Assembly: GCA_016648135.1 (NCBI GenBank)
Contig: JADDOH010003932.1
Span: forward strand, 62,001-126,000
Origin: Agrypnia vestita
Lineage: Eukaryota; Arthropoda; Insecta; Trichoptera; Phryganeidae
Direction of reading: 5' to 3'
Length of the DNA: 64,000 nt
Under the pieces are notes generated by a model. That model was not told where the DNA came from, ran no database searches, and saw nothing but the letters and a program-made list of their open reading frames with translations. This document shows, piece by piece, positions 23,576 to 34,029 of the stretch. Both the position numbers and the translations under genes were made by a program. Each line of letters begins with the position of its first letter. Position 1 is the first letter of the stretch.

Positions 23576-24554
23576 TCAGTAGATGTTAGCTCCAATAATC
23601 GCCTTTTATCATACAACTATTTTAAAATAAAAATTACAAAGTATGAAATATGTCAAAAATGAAACAGTTTTAAAATCTATCTGTTTTAAAATTGCGCCAT
23701 TGAATTCATCATGCTTTGAAAATTGTATTTTAAAATAGTATTCATAGTATTTATAATATAAAAAAAATAACTTTTAAATAGTGATTGAAGACTTAAGTAG
23801 CGTATATAAATAAAATTTATTGTTTAAAATAAACCTCTTATATGAATAAAAAGCGTTTTAAAATCGCAAAAACGTAAATTTTTTTTGCAAATTATTATAT
23901 TTTACTTGATTAATATTAAACATTTCTTAATTATTTTCTATGACACTGAAAATGAATTTTTTCGCCGCAGCCTGTCGATGAATGCTTATATTTTCATAAT
24001 TATTGTAAAAATGTTCAGTTTATGCGTCAATCCATAAAAATTATAGTTCTAATGTATATTAGGTTCATGGTAATTAGAATTAGATTTTTTTTTTAAAAAA
24101 CCCGACTAACGTTATCGACGATATGCTTTAATATCATTCCTTCTTCGCTTCGCTGTCAAAAACAGGAATTGTGACCTTGAAACGATGATTATTTACTGTA
24201 AATTCCAGCGTGGATGACCTGTCGTCATCTATTTCGATTCTTAGCGTTTCTCATGCATTCGAGAAGTAATAGTACAAGATTCCGACTACGATCGACCTTC
24301 ACTCATCTGTTTACCAAATGAAAAATATTTTTTGGCAATCATAATACATGAACATAAATATCGCCAATAGGTTGCCTCGTGAAATTAAATCAAGCCTACC
24401 TTTAATTAAAAGTAATGTTTTTTTAACTTTTTCACACATTTGTTTACCAAACGAAATCAATAATGATTGGGAATAGAAAGCATAAAGAACAAGAAACGAT
24501 TGGGTTGTCTATCTTTTTTTTGTCACTACTACAGAGTAGTCAGGTGAACTGATA
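23576..24554. other. AT-rich non-coding DNA
   Basis: Nothing recognised. Confidence 0.5.
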
Positions 24555-24566
24555 CTATTTATTTAC

Positions 24567-25342
24567 TTACTTACTTACTTACTTACTTACCATCACGCCG
24601 TTTCCCCGAGGGGGTAGGCAGAGAGGATAGAGCGCCATACTCTTCTGTCCTGACATACAACTTTCGCTTCGTCTACATTCATACATCTTCGCATGCAAGC
24701 TCGACGGTTGTTCAGACTTCTAACAGGACCATCTTCCAGTATCTGGTTAATCTGGTCATGCCACGTCTTCCGTGGTCGCCCTCTTTTTCTGGCGCCGTCA
24801 ACACTTGCATCATATATCTTTCTTACCATTCTTTCCTCATTCATTCGCTCAACATGCCCAAACCACCTGAGCGACCCTATTTTTATTCTCTGTATTATGC
24901 TACGATCAGCTTTACATTCATTCCTAATATCTTCATTCTTTACTCTATCATACATGGATTTACCACACATACGTCTAAGGGACCTCATCTCCACTGCATT
25001 CAATCTACTTTCGTTCCTCTTCTGCCAGCTCCAGGCTTCACTTCCATACATTAGTGTCGGTACCAGAACTCCATTATGTACCGCCAGTTTTGCCTCGGTA
25101 GACATATTTCTATTAGAAATTATTGCATTCAAAGCACCGTTCACCCTATTCCCGGCAGTCACTCTCCTCTCTATATCTTTCTCAACATTCCCTCTTCTAT
25201 CGAACATACTTCCCAAGTACACAAACTCATCTACTTGTTCCAAACATTCATTGCCTACTAGTATTTCACACGTTGTCTTACTTTCCTCCTTCTCGAATAC
25301 CATTACTTTTGACTTCTTTACATTCATAATAAGGTCACTTTC
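24567..25342 (-). mobile_element. 5'-truncated RTE-type LINE, copy 2
   Basis: The 12-bp repeat CTATTTATTTAC flanks the insert at 24555-24566 and 25343-25354. Read on the minus strand, the LINE ends in a short 3' UTR and a clean (GTAA)n tail (24567-24590). The body is nearly identical to copy 1 but about 200 bp longer at its 5' end. It is 5'-truncated and cannot mobilise itself. Confidence 0.9.
24593..25327 (-). pseudogene. C-terminal part of RTE-type reverse transcriptase
   Basis: The 244-codon open frame begins just after the RT catalytic domain. It has KSKVMVFEKEE, the RT-thumb signature VDEFVYLGSMF, then MYGSEAW, RWFGHVERM, RGRPRKTW and the terminus SAYPLGETA. The first Met is simply the first ATG inside the truncated coding region; the reading frame is open upstream to the insertion boundary. 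The endonuclease and catalytic RT domains are absent. Family assignment rests on the C-terminal motifs and the simple-repeat tail. Confidence 0.85.
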
Positions 25343-25354
25343 CTATTTATTTAC

Positions 25355-25742
25355 ACTTATCTGTTTTCTTATTGAAATTTATATTGAAATACAGATCATT
25401 TTGTATTGGTAAAATCGGTCAAAACTCGCTGTTGTCGCAATTTTAAACAGCGCGCGACAGAGAAGCATCGGACGTATTATTCAGTGGACGCGGCGTAGCA
25501 GCCGTTCGTGACCCAGTACCGAGTAAAAGAGAGTGCACATACTCTATTCTCCGTGTGATCGAAAAAACAACACTTTACTACTGCCATATGCCTAATCTTA
25601 TAATAAAACTAATCTTATATGCTTTTATTTTCTCTACAGACATTTTATTTCTTATACCTTTCTTGCCCTTAGAAATTTTATGTTTATGATTTGTTTTAAG
25701 TCTTTGTTTTCTTTTATTTCCCCTGTTACTGATATTCCAAAC
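25355..25742. other. Non-coding DNA with a GC-rich patch at 25.43-25.56 kb
   Basis: A patch with GCGCGCGACAG and GGACGCGGCGTAGCAGCC is unexplained. No frame of note. Confidence 0.4.
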
Positions 25743-25971
25743 CCAGGGGAGTTCAGTGAGAACAAGAAGCGTGACTTTTATTTAAACATATATTTGGAAG
25801 AAAAAAAAATCGAAATTAAATATTTATCTGGCAGAACATTATGAAATATTAAAATCTGAATATTATGTTAATCATTGTGATTGGAACGAGATATATCTCT
25901 TATTTAGGTTTCTTTTTAAAATATATGTTTAGTAAAAATTCATGCTTCTTGTTCTCACTGCACATCCCTGG
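25743..25971. repeat. MITE family D, long copy
   Basis: The left end CCAGGGGAGTTCAGTGAG continues AACAAGAAGCGTGA. The right end, as complement, reads CCAGGGATGTGCAGTGAG and continues AACAAGAAGCATGA. The 37-bp inverted repeats flank about 150 bp of AT-rich filler. Flanking target duplications are not evident. Confidence 0.65.
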
Positions 25972-26743
25972 CTAGACCACGACAGATCTTTTGTAGTTCA
26001 TTTTTTTATAATTAAAATGATTTATTATTAAAATATACAGAATCTTAGGCTGTGAACCCTGGTCGTTGTTTTAATCGCGCGCTGGGGACCTTCCACGAAA
26101 TTTGGTTCCTTCCATCCTTCCATGGATTACCAATTTTTCTATTATGTCTTCATGACATGTTTGAGAACTCGGAGGGATATATCCACAAGATAGGCCTTGT
26201 CCAATGCTTATTTTTTCTCTGATTAAGGCTTTGGTTCTGCAGACGGTGCGCGATAGGAAGTGCATGCTTCGCCATATATTTGCATCGCATATTTAATTTT
26301 TCATCGTCACATATTTAAATTTATTAAACAGTATCAATGCTCCAATGTAAACCAATATTTATTTCAAGTTTTAACATTAACGAAATTAACGTAGCGCATA
26401 TTTTCTTAAGTTTATGTTAAATTTTGACATTTTATTTTCTTTCGTATGGCATTTCTTTAAAGACCTTCATTGCACTGCACATTACAGATTTTTGAGATTT
26501 GTACCTCTTTCTGAATGGTCATTTTATTTCTTCGTGCTCACGTTACACATTTCTTATTAATTCTGCCAAATCCAGTTTCCAGTGAGGTTTATAAAAATAA
26601 AAAATATACCATCAGGTGCATATTAAACTTGTATAAATATTGGTAAATTTTTGAAAAACAAAATATCCGCGTATTGTCCATTTCCGTGGAGTTCCTCCGC
26701 CTGAGATGCGACATCCTCCGGATGATGGAAATAAAGTATGATG
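25972..26743. other. AT-rich non-coding DNA
   Basis: Nothing recognised. Confidence 0.5.
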
Positions 26744-26798
26744 AAATAAGTAGATGACTTTATTTTCCGAGACAGAAAATAAAGTCATCTACTTATTT
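26744..26798. repeat. Perfect 24-bp hairpin
   Basis: Bases 26744-26767 are exactly complementary to 26775-26798, separated by the 7-base loop CGAGACA. A perfect stem of this length is rare by chance. The stem sequence is not a transposon end that I know. Confidence 0.75.
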
Positions 26799-27303
26799 TG
26801 AAATAAGATACCTGATACATTTAAAAAAAAATTCCGATAAAATAATGTACGTACTTAATTAAATGCAAATAGTATTTTTTTAATAACTAATCACGGTAGT
26901 TATAATCAAGATAGTTATAATCAATTTGTTTGTTGTTCTTATATATTAATTTATTTTAAAAATAACCCTAAAATTTTACTACATTCGTATTATTTATTTA
27001 TGAAACCATAAATATTTTAATTCAGTAAATGTGAACGCAAACTAATTTCAAGAATAAATGTATTTACAAGCTATGAAATTTAAATATTTACTAGTAAAAG
27101 GTACATTCTCACGCCTATTTAAAAAAGTATGCACAATCAAGAATTCATTTATTTAAATTAATATTGTTAGTTAGTTTGTTGTCAATATGGGTTAAATTGA
27201 ATGATATATATATTAGGTTTTTATTTTCATTTTTAAAGTACAAAAATATTGGACGATATTATTTTTTAATAATGTATTATTACAAATAAATATTTGTAAA
27301 TAT
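26799..27303. other. AT-rich flank of the gypsy insertion
   Basis: No gene. The ATAT at 27300-27303 is duplicated at 32836-32839 on the other side of the retrotransposon. Confidence 0.6.
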
Positions 27304-27631
27304 TGTTACGTGGCGTGGCTCGCTCGAAAATGAAATGGCACAACTGGTAAAATAAATCTTTTATTATCGCTTGTACATTATCTCTGACATTTTACAATCG
27401 CTCCAATGCTACACTATTTTTTTATTCAAACACAAAAGAACAGCTCTCTTTTGTTTTTCTACTCAGGTAAGAACCCTTCCATTTCTTCGCTATTTATTTA
27501 ATCATGTTAGTTCTTATTTCAACCACTGGGCATACCGGTCCGCCGTTCTGCGCATGTGACACTATTATTATGTTATCTATGTGTGACACTTTTCTATGGA
27601 ACTGTCAAATGTCAACGAACAGCTCGTTACA
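27304..27631 (-). repeat. 3' LTR of the gypsy element
   Basis: This 328-bp copy is the downstream LTR on the minus strand. It begins TGTAACGAGCTGTTCG and ends CCACGTAACA in that orientation. It contains a TAAATAAATAG TATA-like box and an ATAATAAA polyadenylation-like site. It lacks an internal insertion of about 17 bp present in the other LTR and differs at roughly ten other positions by eye. Confidence 0.95.
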
Positions 27632-27646
27632 CAGTCTCCCTCTCTC
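27632..27646 (-). other. Polypurine tract
   Basis: On the minus strand GAGAGAGGGAGACTG lies immediately upstream of the 3' LTR. This is the normal position of the plus-strand DNA primer of an LTR retrotransposon. Confidence 0.8.
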
Positions 27647-27650
27647 GATA

Positions 27651-30600
27651 TTATATAGGATCTTTATTGTCTCCATGGTATTTGGTCAACCGGTCCAAAT
27701 GAACTACTTTCATTTTGTTCCTTGGGTTTCGCTGTATTCGGTATACGACATCATTGATCCGTTTCATGATCTTATAAGGGCCTTCCCAGGGTGCCATTAA
27801 CTTTGGTGAGATTCCCTTCTTCCGGATCGGGTTATACAACCAAACCAGCTCCCGAACGTCGAACCCAGCTCCGTTTCGGTTTAGATCGTATCGTGTTTTC
27901 ATCTTATCTGTTGCAAATTTAATCCTATGCCGAACATCTTCATGAACGCTCTCCATTCTTTCTTTGAGCCCATCCGTGTAACTTTCTTCGCCATTGATAG
28001 GCATGGGTGACCCAAAAAGTAAATCACAAGGTAATCGTACCTCTCGCCCAAAGATTACACTTGCTGGAGAGTGCCCTTTTGTATCATGAATCGCTGAACG
28101 ATAGGCCATTAAAAATAAGGGTAGATGTCGGTCCCAGTCACATTGCTGTTTATCGACGACCTTTGTTAAATGCTGCTCCATAGTTCTGTTAAATCTTTCA
28201 ACCATGCCGTCAGATTGGGGATGCAGTGGTGTCGTTCTGGTCTTATTTATTTTCAATAGCTCGCAAATATTTTGGAAGACTACTGACTCAAAATTTCGCC
28301 CCTGATCGGAATGGAGTTCTAGTGGTACCCCAAAACGACATATCCAATTTTCTACCATCACTCTTGCTACAGTTTTCGCCTCTTGGTTTGGGATGGCATA
28401 AGCTTCGGGCCACTTGCTGAAGTAGTCCATCGCAACCAGAATGTATCTATTTCCGTCATCAGTCATGGGAAATGGACCGGCCACATCGATGGCGATTCTT
28501 TCGAATGGAGAACCAACGTTGTAGGTCTGCATCGCACCACGGCTTCGCGTCCTCGGTCCCTTGCTCGCGGCGCAGACGTCGCATTTCCGGCACCAGTTCT
28601 CGACATCCTCCCGACTTTTTATCCAGTAGAAGCGTTCTCGAACCTTGGCTAAAGTCTTATTGACTCCAAAGTGTCCCCCGGATATTTCTCCGTGAATCTC
28701 GAGTAATACGTTGCTTACTCGACATCGAGGAATTATGGTCTGTCTAATAATTGTTTTTCCGTCTGGACTTTCCCATATTCTCTTTAGGAGGCCATCTTCA
28801 ATTCTCAGGGAATCCCATTGACCCCACAAGGCCTTTAAAATTATTCCCTCGGCTGCCACCACATGCCACCCGGGACGAAGCTCATTAGTTTCTTTCCAAC
28901 GCAGGATTGGGCCGATACTTTCGTCTTCTTCTTGATCTGCCCGAATTCTTTCTGGGCTCCAATTGTCTTCCATCGTTACCAACAGCCGTTTAACTTCTGA
29001 AGACTCATCTTTTGTTTCAGCTTTGTCACAATGTGTACACGACGAGGTACATGGTCTTCGTGATAGGGCATTCGCATTATGGTGTATTCTTCCTGGCCTA
29101 TACTCTATGTTACAATCGTACTGTTGAAGTTTTTCAATCCAACGAGCTAGTTGTCTTTCTGGATTCTTCAAATTTAATAACCATTTTAAAGCTGCATAGT
29201 CGGTCCTTACGAGGAATTTTCGTCCATAATGATAACAATGAAAATGGTTCAAGGCCTTGACAATGGCGAGAAGTTCCCTTCTGGTGACGCAGTAGTTTCT
29301 CTCAGGTTTCGACAACACTTTACTGTAATACTCGATGACCTTCTCTTGGGTGTCCTGTTCTTGGGAGAGTACGGCATCTATCTCGATATTACTTGCATCA
29401 GTATCAAGAATGAATTGTCCTTTTTGGAGAGGGAATGCTAATATAGTACTCGAACACAGCATCGTTTTCAATTCCTGAAACGCAATTTCACCTTTATCAT
29501 TCCATGAGTACGGGTTCGATTCTTCAGTCAGCTGGTGCAGAGGCTTAGCTATTCCTGCAAACCCTTGGATAAATCGCCTATAATAAGTGCTTAATCCAAG
29601 GAAGCTTCTTAACTCGTGTCGATCTTTAGGACGAGGCCAATCCCGGATGACATCTAGTTTAGTCGGATCTGTCTGAATCCCTTCTTGGAATACGACGTGG
29701 CCCAAAAATTTAACTCGCTTCTGGAATAAAGTACACTTCTTTGGATTCAGTGTCAAGTGTGAATTCTGAAATCGTCCGATCACTTCCTTGAGATTTTCTA
29801 AATGTTCTTCAAAATTACGGCCGATAATCATAACATCGTCCAGATAAACGAGACCCGTTTTCCAGGTTAATCCTCTTAACACCAGCTCCATCAAACGCTC
29901 AAACGTTGCCGGTGCATTGCATAATCCAAACGGCATGACAGTAAATCGATAAAATCCCGCGCTCGTGGAAAATGCTGTTTTCTCTTTATCATCGGAATGA
30001 AGTTCCACTTGCCAATACCCGCTTTTGAGATCCAGAGTTGAAAACCATTGTGAGCCAGATAATGTACTCAAGGTATCATCAATACGTGGTAGTGGGTAAC
30101 TGTCTTTCTTCGTGACATCGTTTAATTTGCGATAATCAACACAAAACCGTGTTGTCCCGTCTTTCTTCACGACCAAGACTATAGGCGAGGACCATGGGCT
30201 AGATGATTCTTCAATCACTCCGTCAAGTAGCATTTTCTTGATTATTTCATCTGCCTCTTCCTGTTTCGCAAAAGGTAATCGTCTAGGTGTTTGCCTAATG
30301 GGTTGTGAATCACGAGTGTTGATCCGATGATATACCAGGTTGGTCCTTCCAACAGATTCGGAGCCCTTTGCAAATACCTCACTTTCATCTTCGAGGAATT
30401 TCTGTACAGTCTGCCTTTCTGATGTACTCAAGTTTTCCCATCCGACGTTGATCATGTTAATAGATTCCTGGTTTCCTTTATCGCTCAATTTTTCTTCATG
30501 GTCAGTTTCTTCGCAATGAACCACACATGTAACTGGCTCGTAATAGCCAATCAATTCACCTTTCCTTATCGTGATTGGTTGTCGATTCAGATTTGCCACT

Positions 30601-31364
30601 CGCACTGGAATTACAGTAGTGTTATTCACTAAGCATTTTGCCACTATTAAGTTCGATTGCGTCATGTTCATGTTTGGTTGAATAAGGCCGATATGGCCGA
30701 TACCATCACCAGCCTCCAGCGTCGTCTCAAGAACACATTCTGTATCTCCCGGTATACAAGTTTTTGTCGTTGTTAAGACTTGTACTTTATCAAATTTATC
30801 TTCTGAAGAAAACAGCACGACGTCTTTGTTTCTGATCCGCAATATTCTCTCCTTTACATTAACTATAAAACCACATTTGTCCATTATATCTAGGCCCAAA
30901 ATCACATCATCTTCTATGTCAGCCACCAATAGCGTGTGATGTATCTTCACTCCTCCAAGTATCAACTCGGCACAAGTCTCCCCATATATTCGGGCGGCTT
31001 CTCCTGTAGCTGTTTTAAGCACTAGATTACTTGACAAAGCGGTAACACTTGATGGTGAAACGATATTTCTTCGAACAATGGGCTTGGTTGCTCCCGTATC
31101 GACAAGAATGTTGACTTTCTCCCAATTCAGGCGTCCTTCCACTTGAAGACTATTGTGATTCTTCTTAAGTTGCGACACGGAAATGTATTTCACGGGGGCT
31201 GGGGGTTGGTCAGCCAGCATGCGCCCCACAACACTAGCTGGTTTTAGTTTTCCGACGAATGACTGGGCAACGAGTCGTCCACCGTCGCAACCGGAAATTT
31301 TGGGGGCCGAAGAACACTCCTGCAGTCTCTCCTCAGGTGTCCTACCTTCCCACAACCAAAGCAT
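27651..31364 (-). CDS. pol: Ty3/gypsy Pol polyprotein (protease-RT-RNase H-integrase)
   Basis: The uninterrupted 1237-codon frame carries an aspartic protease (DTGA at 89-92, ILGLD flap-side motif at 156-160) and RT (about 375-560; FCVDYRKLN, catalytic D445 in LDLKSGY, YLDD at 507-510). RNase H follows (D656 in LDTDAS, E697, D722). The integrase has a zinc finger (H891, H898, C928, C931) and a DD35E core with D960, D1020 and E1056, then a GPY/F motif near 1193-1200. The RNase H motif reads HHNANALSRR, with Asn765 where the family has the last catalytic Asp, and EIDAVLSQ replaces the usual GIGAVLSQ. The frame overlaps the end of gag by 121 nt in the -1 phase, so -1 frameshifting is the expected mode of expression. 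The first Met is not necessarily the true N-terminus. Confidence 0.95.
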   Translation of the reverse strand: MLWLWEGRTPEERLQECSSAPKISGCDGGRLVAQSFVGKLKPASVVGRMLADQPPAPVKYISVSQLKKNHNSLQVEGRLNWEKVNILVDTGATKPIVRRNIVSPSSVTALSSNLVLKTATGEAARIYGETCAELILGGVKIHHTLLVADIEDDVILGLDIMDKCGFIVNVKERILRIRNKDVVLFSSEDKFDKVQVLTTTKTCIPGDTECVLETTLEAGDGIGHIGLIQPNMNMTQSNLIVAKCLVNNTTVIPVRVANLNRQPITIRKGELIGYYEPVTCVVHCEETDHEEKLSDKGNQESINMINVGWENLSTSERQTVQKFLEDESEVFAKGSESVGRTNLVYHRINTRDSQPIRQTPRRLPFAKQEEADEIIKKMLLDGVIEESSSPWSSPIVLVVKKDGTTRFCVDYRKLNDVTKKDSYPLPRIDDTLSTLSGSQWFSTLDLKSGYWQVELHSDDKEKTAFSTSAGFYRFTVMPFGLCNAPATFERLMELVLRGLTWKTGLVYLDDVMIIGRNFEEHLENLKEVIGRFQNSHLTLNPKKCTLFQKRVKFLGHVVFQEGIQTDPTKLDVIRDWPRPKDRHELRSFLGLSTYYRRFIQGFAGIAKPLHQLTEESNPYSWNDKGEIAFQELKTMLCSSTILAFPLQKGQFILDTDASNIEIDAVLSQEQDTQEKVIEYYSKVLSKPERNYCVTRRELLAIVKALNHFHCYHYGRKFLVRTDYAALKWLLNLKNPERQLARWIEKLQQYDCNIEYRPGRIHHNANALSRRPCTSSCTHCDKAETKDESSEVKRLLVTMEDNWSPERIRADQEEDESIGPILRWKETNELRPGWHVVAAEGIILKALWGQWDSLRIEDGLLKRIWESPDGKTIIRQTIIPRCRVSNVLLEIHGEISGGHFGVNKTLAKVRERFYWIKSREDVENWCRKCDVCAASKGPRTRSRGAMQTYNVGSPFERIAIDVAGPFPMTDDGNRYILVAMDYFSKWPEAYAIPNQEAKTVARVMVENWICRFGVPLELHSDQGRNFESVVFQNICELLKINKTRTTPLHPQSDGMVERFNRTMEQHLTKVVDKQQCDWDRHLPLFLMAYRSAIHDTKGHSPASVIFGREVRLPCDLLFGSPMPINGEESYTDGLKERMESVHEDVRHRIKFATDKMKTRYDLNRNGAGFDVRELVWLYNPIRKKGISPKLMAPWEGPYKIMKRINDVVYRIQRNPRNKMKVVHLDRLTKYHGDNKDPI

Positions 31365-32420
31365 GTAGGCCTTCCTTGTGGTCTCCTCTCTGCACCTCGA
31401 TTATCTCGCCGTTTTATTGACATCAATTCTTGCTCCATTTTTTCAAGACGGTCGTGGACATTCTCAGTTTCAACCGTTACAGCTCGGACTCTCTGCGGTT
31501 CACCAGAGGTATTCCTTAAGGCGTCGTTTTGTAGGGCTGCTGTTAATGCTTCGCTAACCCTAGCGTGTCGCCCCAGTTGCACATGTAGCCTTAGGTTGTC
31601 ATCTCGTAGACCATTGGCGAATGCTTGAACACCGAGCATCTCTCGCGTGACTATATGCCGGAGTATGCCATATGGCATAGTCTTTCCACGTCAGTACCGT
31701 ATTCTTATAGGGTTTCCATTCTTTTCTGCTGCCTGACATTTAGCTGAACCCGATGCACCTCCTGCATATACTTTTCTCCGTATCGGAGTTCAAGAGCTTT
31801 CACTATGGCATCATAATCCTGTTGGCATTCCTCTGGAACGATTTGTAGAATGTCCAGCGCTGGTCCGCGCAACGCCAGTATTAGGGCAGTTGCCTTCTTC
31901 CGGTCGTCCCAAAAGTTTGAAAGAGCCGCCGCTTCGAACTGCTTGTAGTAGGTATTCCACCAACATTGTCCATCAAAAGTAGGTGGCTTCATTCTCGTAG
32001 ATTTCACTTTAGAACTCTCACCTACTCGAATCTTCTGGCTTCTTCTCACTTCATCCCGAAGTTTCTCGATTTCATGTTGTGTCTTTTCAGCGTCACGTTT
32101 TACGTCTTGTCTAAGATCCTTGACATCTTCTTGAAGATTATTGACGTCCAGTTTAGTGATCTCCAATTCTTTTTGTTGCTTGTCAACACTTTCCCTAAGC
32201 CCCCTAATTTGACGTCCAACAACATTACGAATTTTTGCTCCTGTTCTTCCTTGCCTTCTTGGCGTTTTCGCTCCTGTTCTTCCTTGTCTTCTTGGCGTTT
32301 CCACTCCTGTTCTTCCTTGCCTTCTTGGTGTTTCCGCTCCTGTTCTTCCTTGTCTTCTTGGCGTTTCCGCTCCAGTTCTTCCAGCATCTTAATTATCGCG
32401 TCCATGCTTCTAGTTGTCAT
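31244..32420 (-). pseudogene. gag: Gag, disrupted by two frame changes
   Basis: Three partly overlapping frames together cover a gag gene. The N-terminal frame (32420 to about 32230) is a charged coiled-coil-like repeat region. The middle frame (about 32304 to 31705) continues with heptad-rich sequence and a capsid-like segment containing FWDDRKKATALILALRG and ALELRYGEKY. The last frame (31678 to 31244) ends with a zinc knuckle CFGCGKVGHLRRDC (C106, C109, H114, C119 of that frame), the nucleic-acid-binding motif of nucleocapsid. The changes of phase near 32230 and 31700 mean no intact Gag is made from this copy. The last frame overlaps pol. Confidence 0.85.
32238..32390 (-). repeat. 33-bp tandem repeat inside gag
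   Basis: Four units of 33 bp start at 32238, 32271, 32304 and 32337, followed by a partial fifth. On the minus strand they encode the 11-residue charged unit KEEQERKRQEG with small variations. A frame change lies at its downstream edge, consistent with slippage in a repeat. Confidence 0.85.
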
Positions 32421-32470
32421 TTGACCCTGTCAGCCACGATCTTCACGCCGATTTCTTAAAAATCTCCCGA

Positions 32471-32488
32471 ATTCCGCTTCTGACACCA
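32471..32488 (-). other. Primer-binding site, tRNA-Leu type
   Basis: Two bases inside the 5' LTR the minus strand reads TGGTGTCAGAAGCGGAAT. This is complementary to the 3' end of an insect-type tRNA-Leu (its terminus ends CTTCTGACA plus CCA). Confidence 0.8.
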
Positions 32489-32490
32489 GT

Positions 32491-32835
32491 TGTTACGTGG
32501 CGTGGCTCGCTCAAAAAAGGAAATGGCATAACTCGTAAAATAAATCTTTTATTATCGCTTGTACATTATCTCAACATTATTATCGCTTGGACATTTTACA
32601 ATCGCTCCAATGCTACACTATTTTTTTATTCAAACACAAAAGAACAGCTTTCTTTTGTTTTTCTACTCAGGTAAGAACCCTTCCATTCCTTCGCTATTTA
32701 TTTAATCATGTTAGTTCTTATTTCAACCACTGGGCATACCGGCCCGCCGTTCTGCGCATGTGACACTATTATTATGTTATCTATGTGTGACACTTTTCTA
32801 TGGAACTGTCAAATGTCAACGAACAGCTCGTTACA
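32491..32835 (-). repeat. 5' LTR of the gypsy element
   Basis: This 345-bp copy is the upstream LTR on the minus strand, with TG...CA ends, followed by ATAT (32836-32839). It is longer than the 3' LTR by a short internal duplication of the ATTATCGCTTG(T/G)ACATT phrase. Confidence 0.95.
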
Positions 32836-32839
32836 ATAT

Positions 32840-33639
32840 CTTTGTAAATATATATGGTATATTAGTAAAGCAAGTATACTTCTAGTAAACGAGAATATAA
32901 ATATTTGATAGGAACAATAAATATTTTTATAATCAATTTTTAAATTATTTTTCATTTGTAAATGGTTTTCTTTTTTGATGAAATATTGATTAATGTATAG
33001 TTTTTAAATATATTGCTCTTAAAGTTTCTGTATTGTATTGTAATTGAGCATATAGACATAATTTAATAGTAATTATTTTATTATATACAAAATTGTCACA
33101 TTTGATTATTTATGCCGTCGCTGCCAGTGCTGTCAATTATGCATACAAAAAAAGTTCTCTCATGACGGACTGAATTTACTCATCATTGCGTATTTACATA
33201 TTTAACTCGAACCTTGCTACGTATTGATATAGCGCCGATCATTTGACAGCTCGCCGCTTCGGGATAATGCACCGCACGGTTATAATATAGTCGCCTGATA
33301 TACGGGGGCACCACGGCAGCTAAATGCATCTAATTGCTCCAGGCCATTAGGTTCATCATTGCCTTTGCTATTCCGAGAATCAGGATGAATAACTAGGCAG
33401 ATAGACGTGCGTATTTTCATTACTTCGAGGCTAAATTTGTCTTATTATCGCGTCAAGAATGTAATTAATTTAGATTAGGGTTTCTGAGAACGGGATTAGA
33501 CAGCCATCTAATATTCAGAGAGGAATGAATTTAACAATAAATTATGTAATCCAACATACAAATAATGTTTCTCACAAGTCAATGGATTTGATTATAAATA
33601 CTAAGTTGATTATTAATTTTCTTTATTTTTTAAAATTTA
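32840..33639. other. AT-rich DNA with a candidate conserved element at 33.10-33.37 kb
   Basis: Most is AT-rich. The part from about 33.10 to 33.37 kb is GC-balanced, with TTTGACAGCTCG, GGGATAATGC, TAAATGCATCTAATTGCT and GGCCATTAGG. It contains a TAAT homeodomain-type core and a TGACAG (Meis/Hth-type) core. It may be a developmental enhancer; this is inference. Confidence 0.35.
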
Positions 33640-33815
33640 CTACTTACTCATTTTTTTAAATAAAGGTGCGAACACGGAATACGTGTCGCAACAATATTTT
33701 ATTATTTTCAAACAAAGCGAACCGCCTGTGCTATGAAAATAGGACTAACTTGCTGGTCCTGGAAGGACAACTAGGTGACTAGGCGAGCGTCATGACCACC
33801 ATACCAACAATCTAC
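33640..33815 (+). repeat. Dispersed repeat B, copy 2
   Basis: It aligns in order with 20.19-20.39 kb: TTTTTTAAAT, TGCGAACACGG, TACGTGTCGCA, TGTGCTATGAAAATA, GGCGAGCGTCATGA and ACCAACAA. Confidence 0.65.
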
Positions 33816-34029
33816 TATATGAACTACTCTTGTTAGTTCTGTTAATAGGAAAGTTTATGTTTCCGAGATATTTCGAAAGATAGATTATTTGGTTACCAGT
33901 ATAGTATTGGGCTATGAAATTCATGTAATTTGTGAATGAACTTGTTTGCTGCGCAATTTTGTTGATGAGTTCATCAGTGCCGAACTAACAATTCAATTAC
34001 GAATTAATGCGGTTAATTTTCTTTTCGTA

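Larger units (their letters stand above)
27304..32835 (-). mobile_element. Complete Ty3/gypsy LTR retrotransposon
   Basis: The 5.53-kb element is bounded by direct LTRs with TG...CA ends and by the 4-bp target duplication ATAT. Reading on the minus strand, the order is 5' LTR, primer-binding site, gag (broken), pol with protease, RT, RNase H and integrase, polypurine tract, 3' LTR. The order RT-RNase H-integrase and a GPY/F motif after integrase place it in Ty3/gypsy. No env gene fits, because pol stops 19 bp before the 3' LTR. A tRNA-Leu primer is known from some insect gypsy groups such as mdg3-like elements; clade placement needs a tree. Confidence 0.95.

Noticed and set aside
24693..25412. 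239-codon plus-strand ORF
   Set aside because: It is antisense to the RTE reverse-transcriptase fragment and is explained by that frame.
27632..27650. env gene or endogenous-virus status for the gypsy element
   Set aside because: Pol ends 19 bp before the 3' LTR, leaving no room for an env frame.
32235..32459. Leu/Phe-rich plus-strand membrane-like ORF
   Set aside because: It is antisense to the charged 11-residue repeat of gag.
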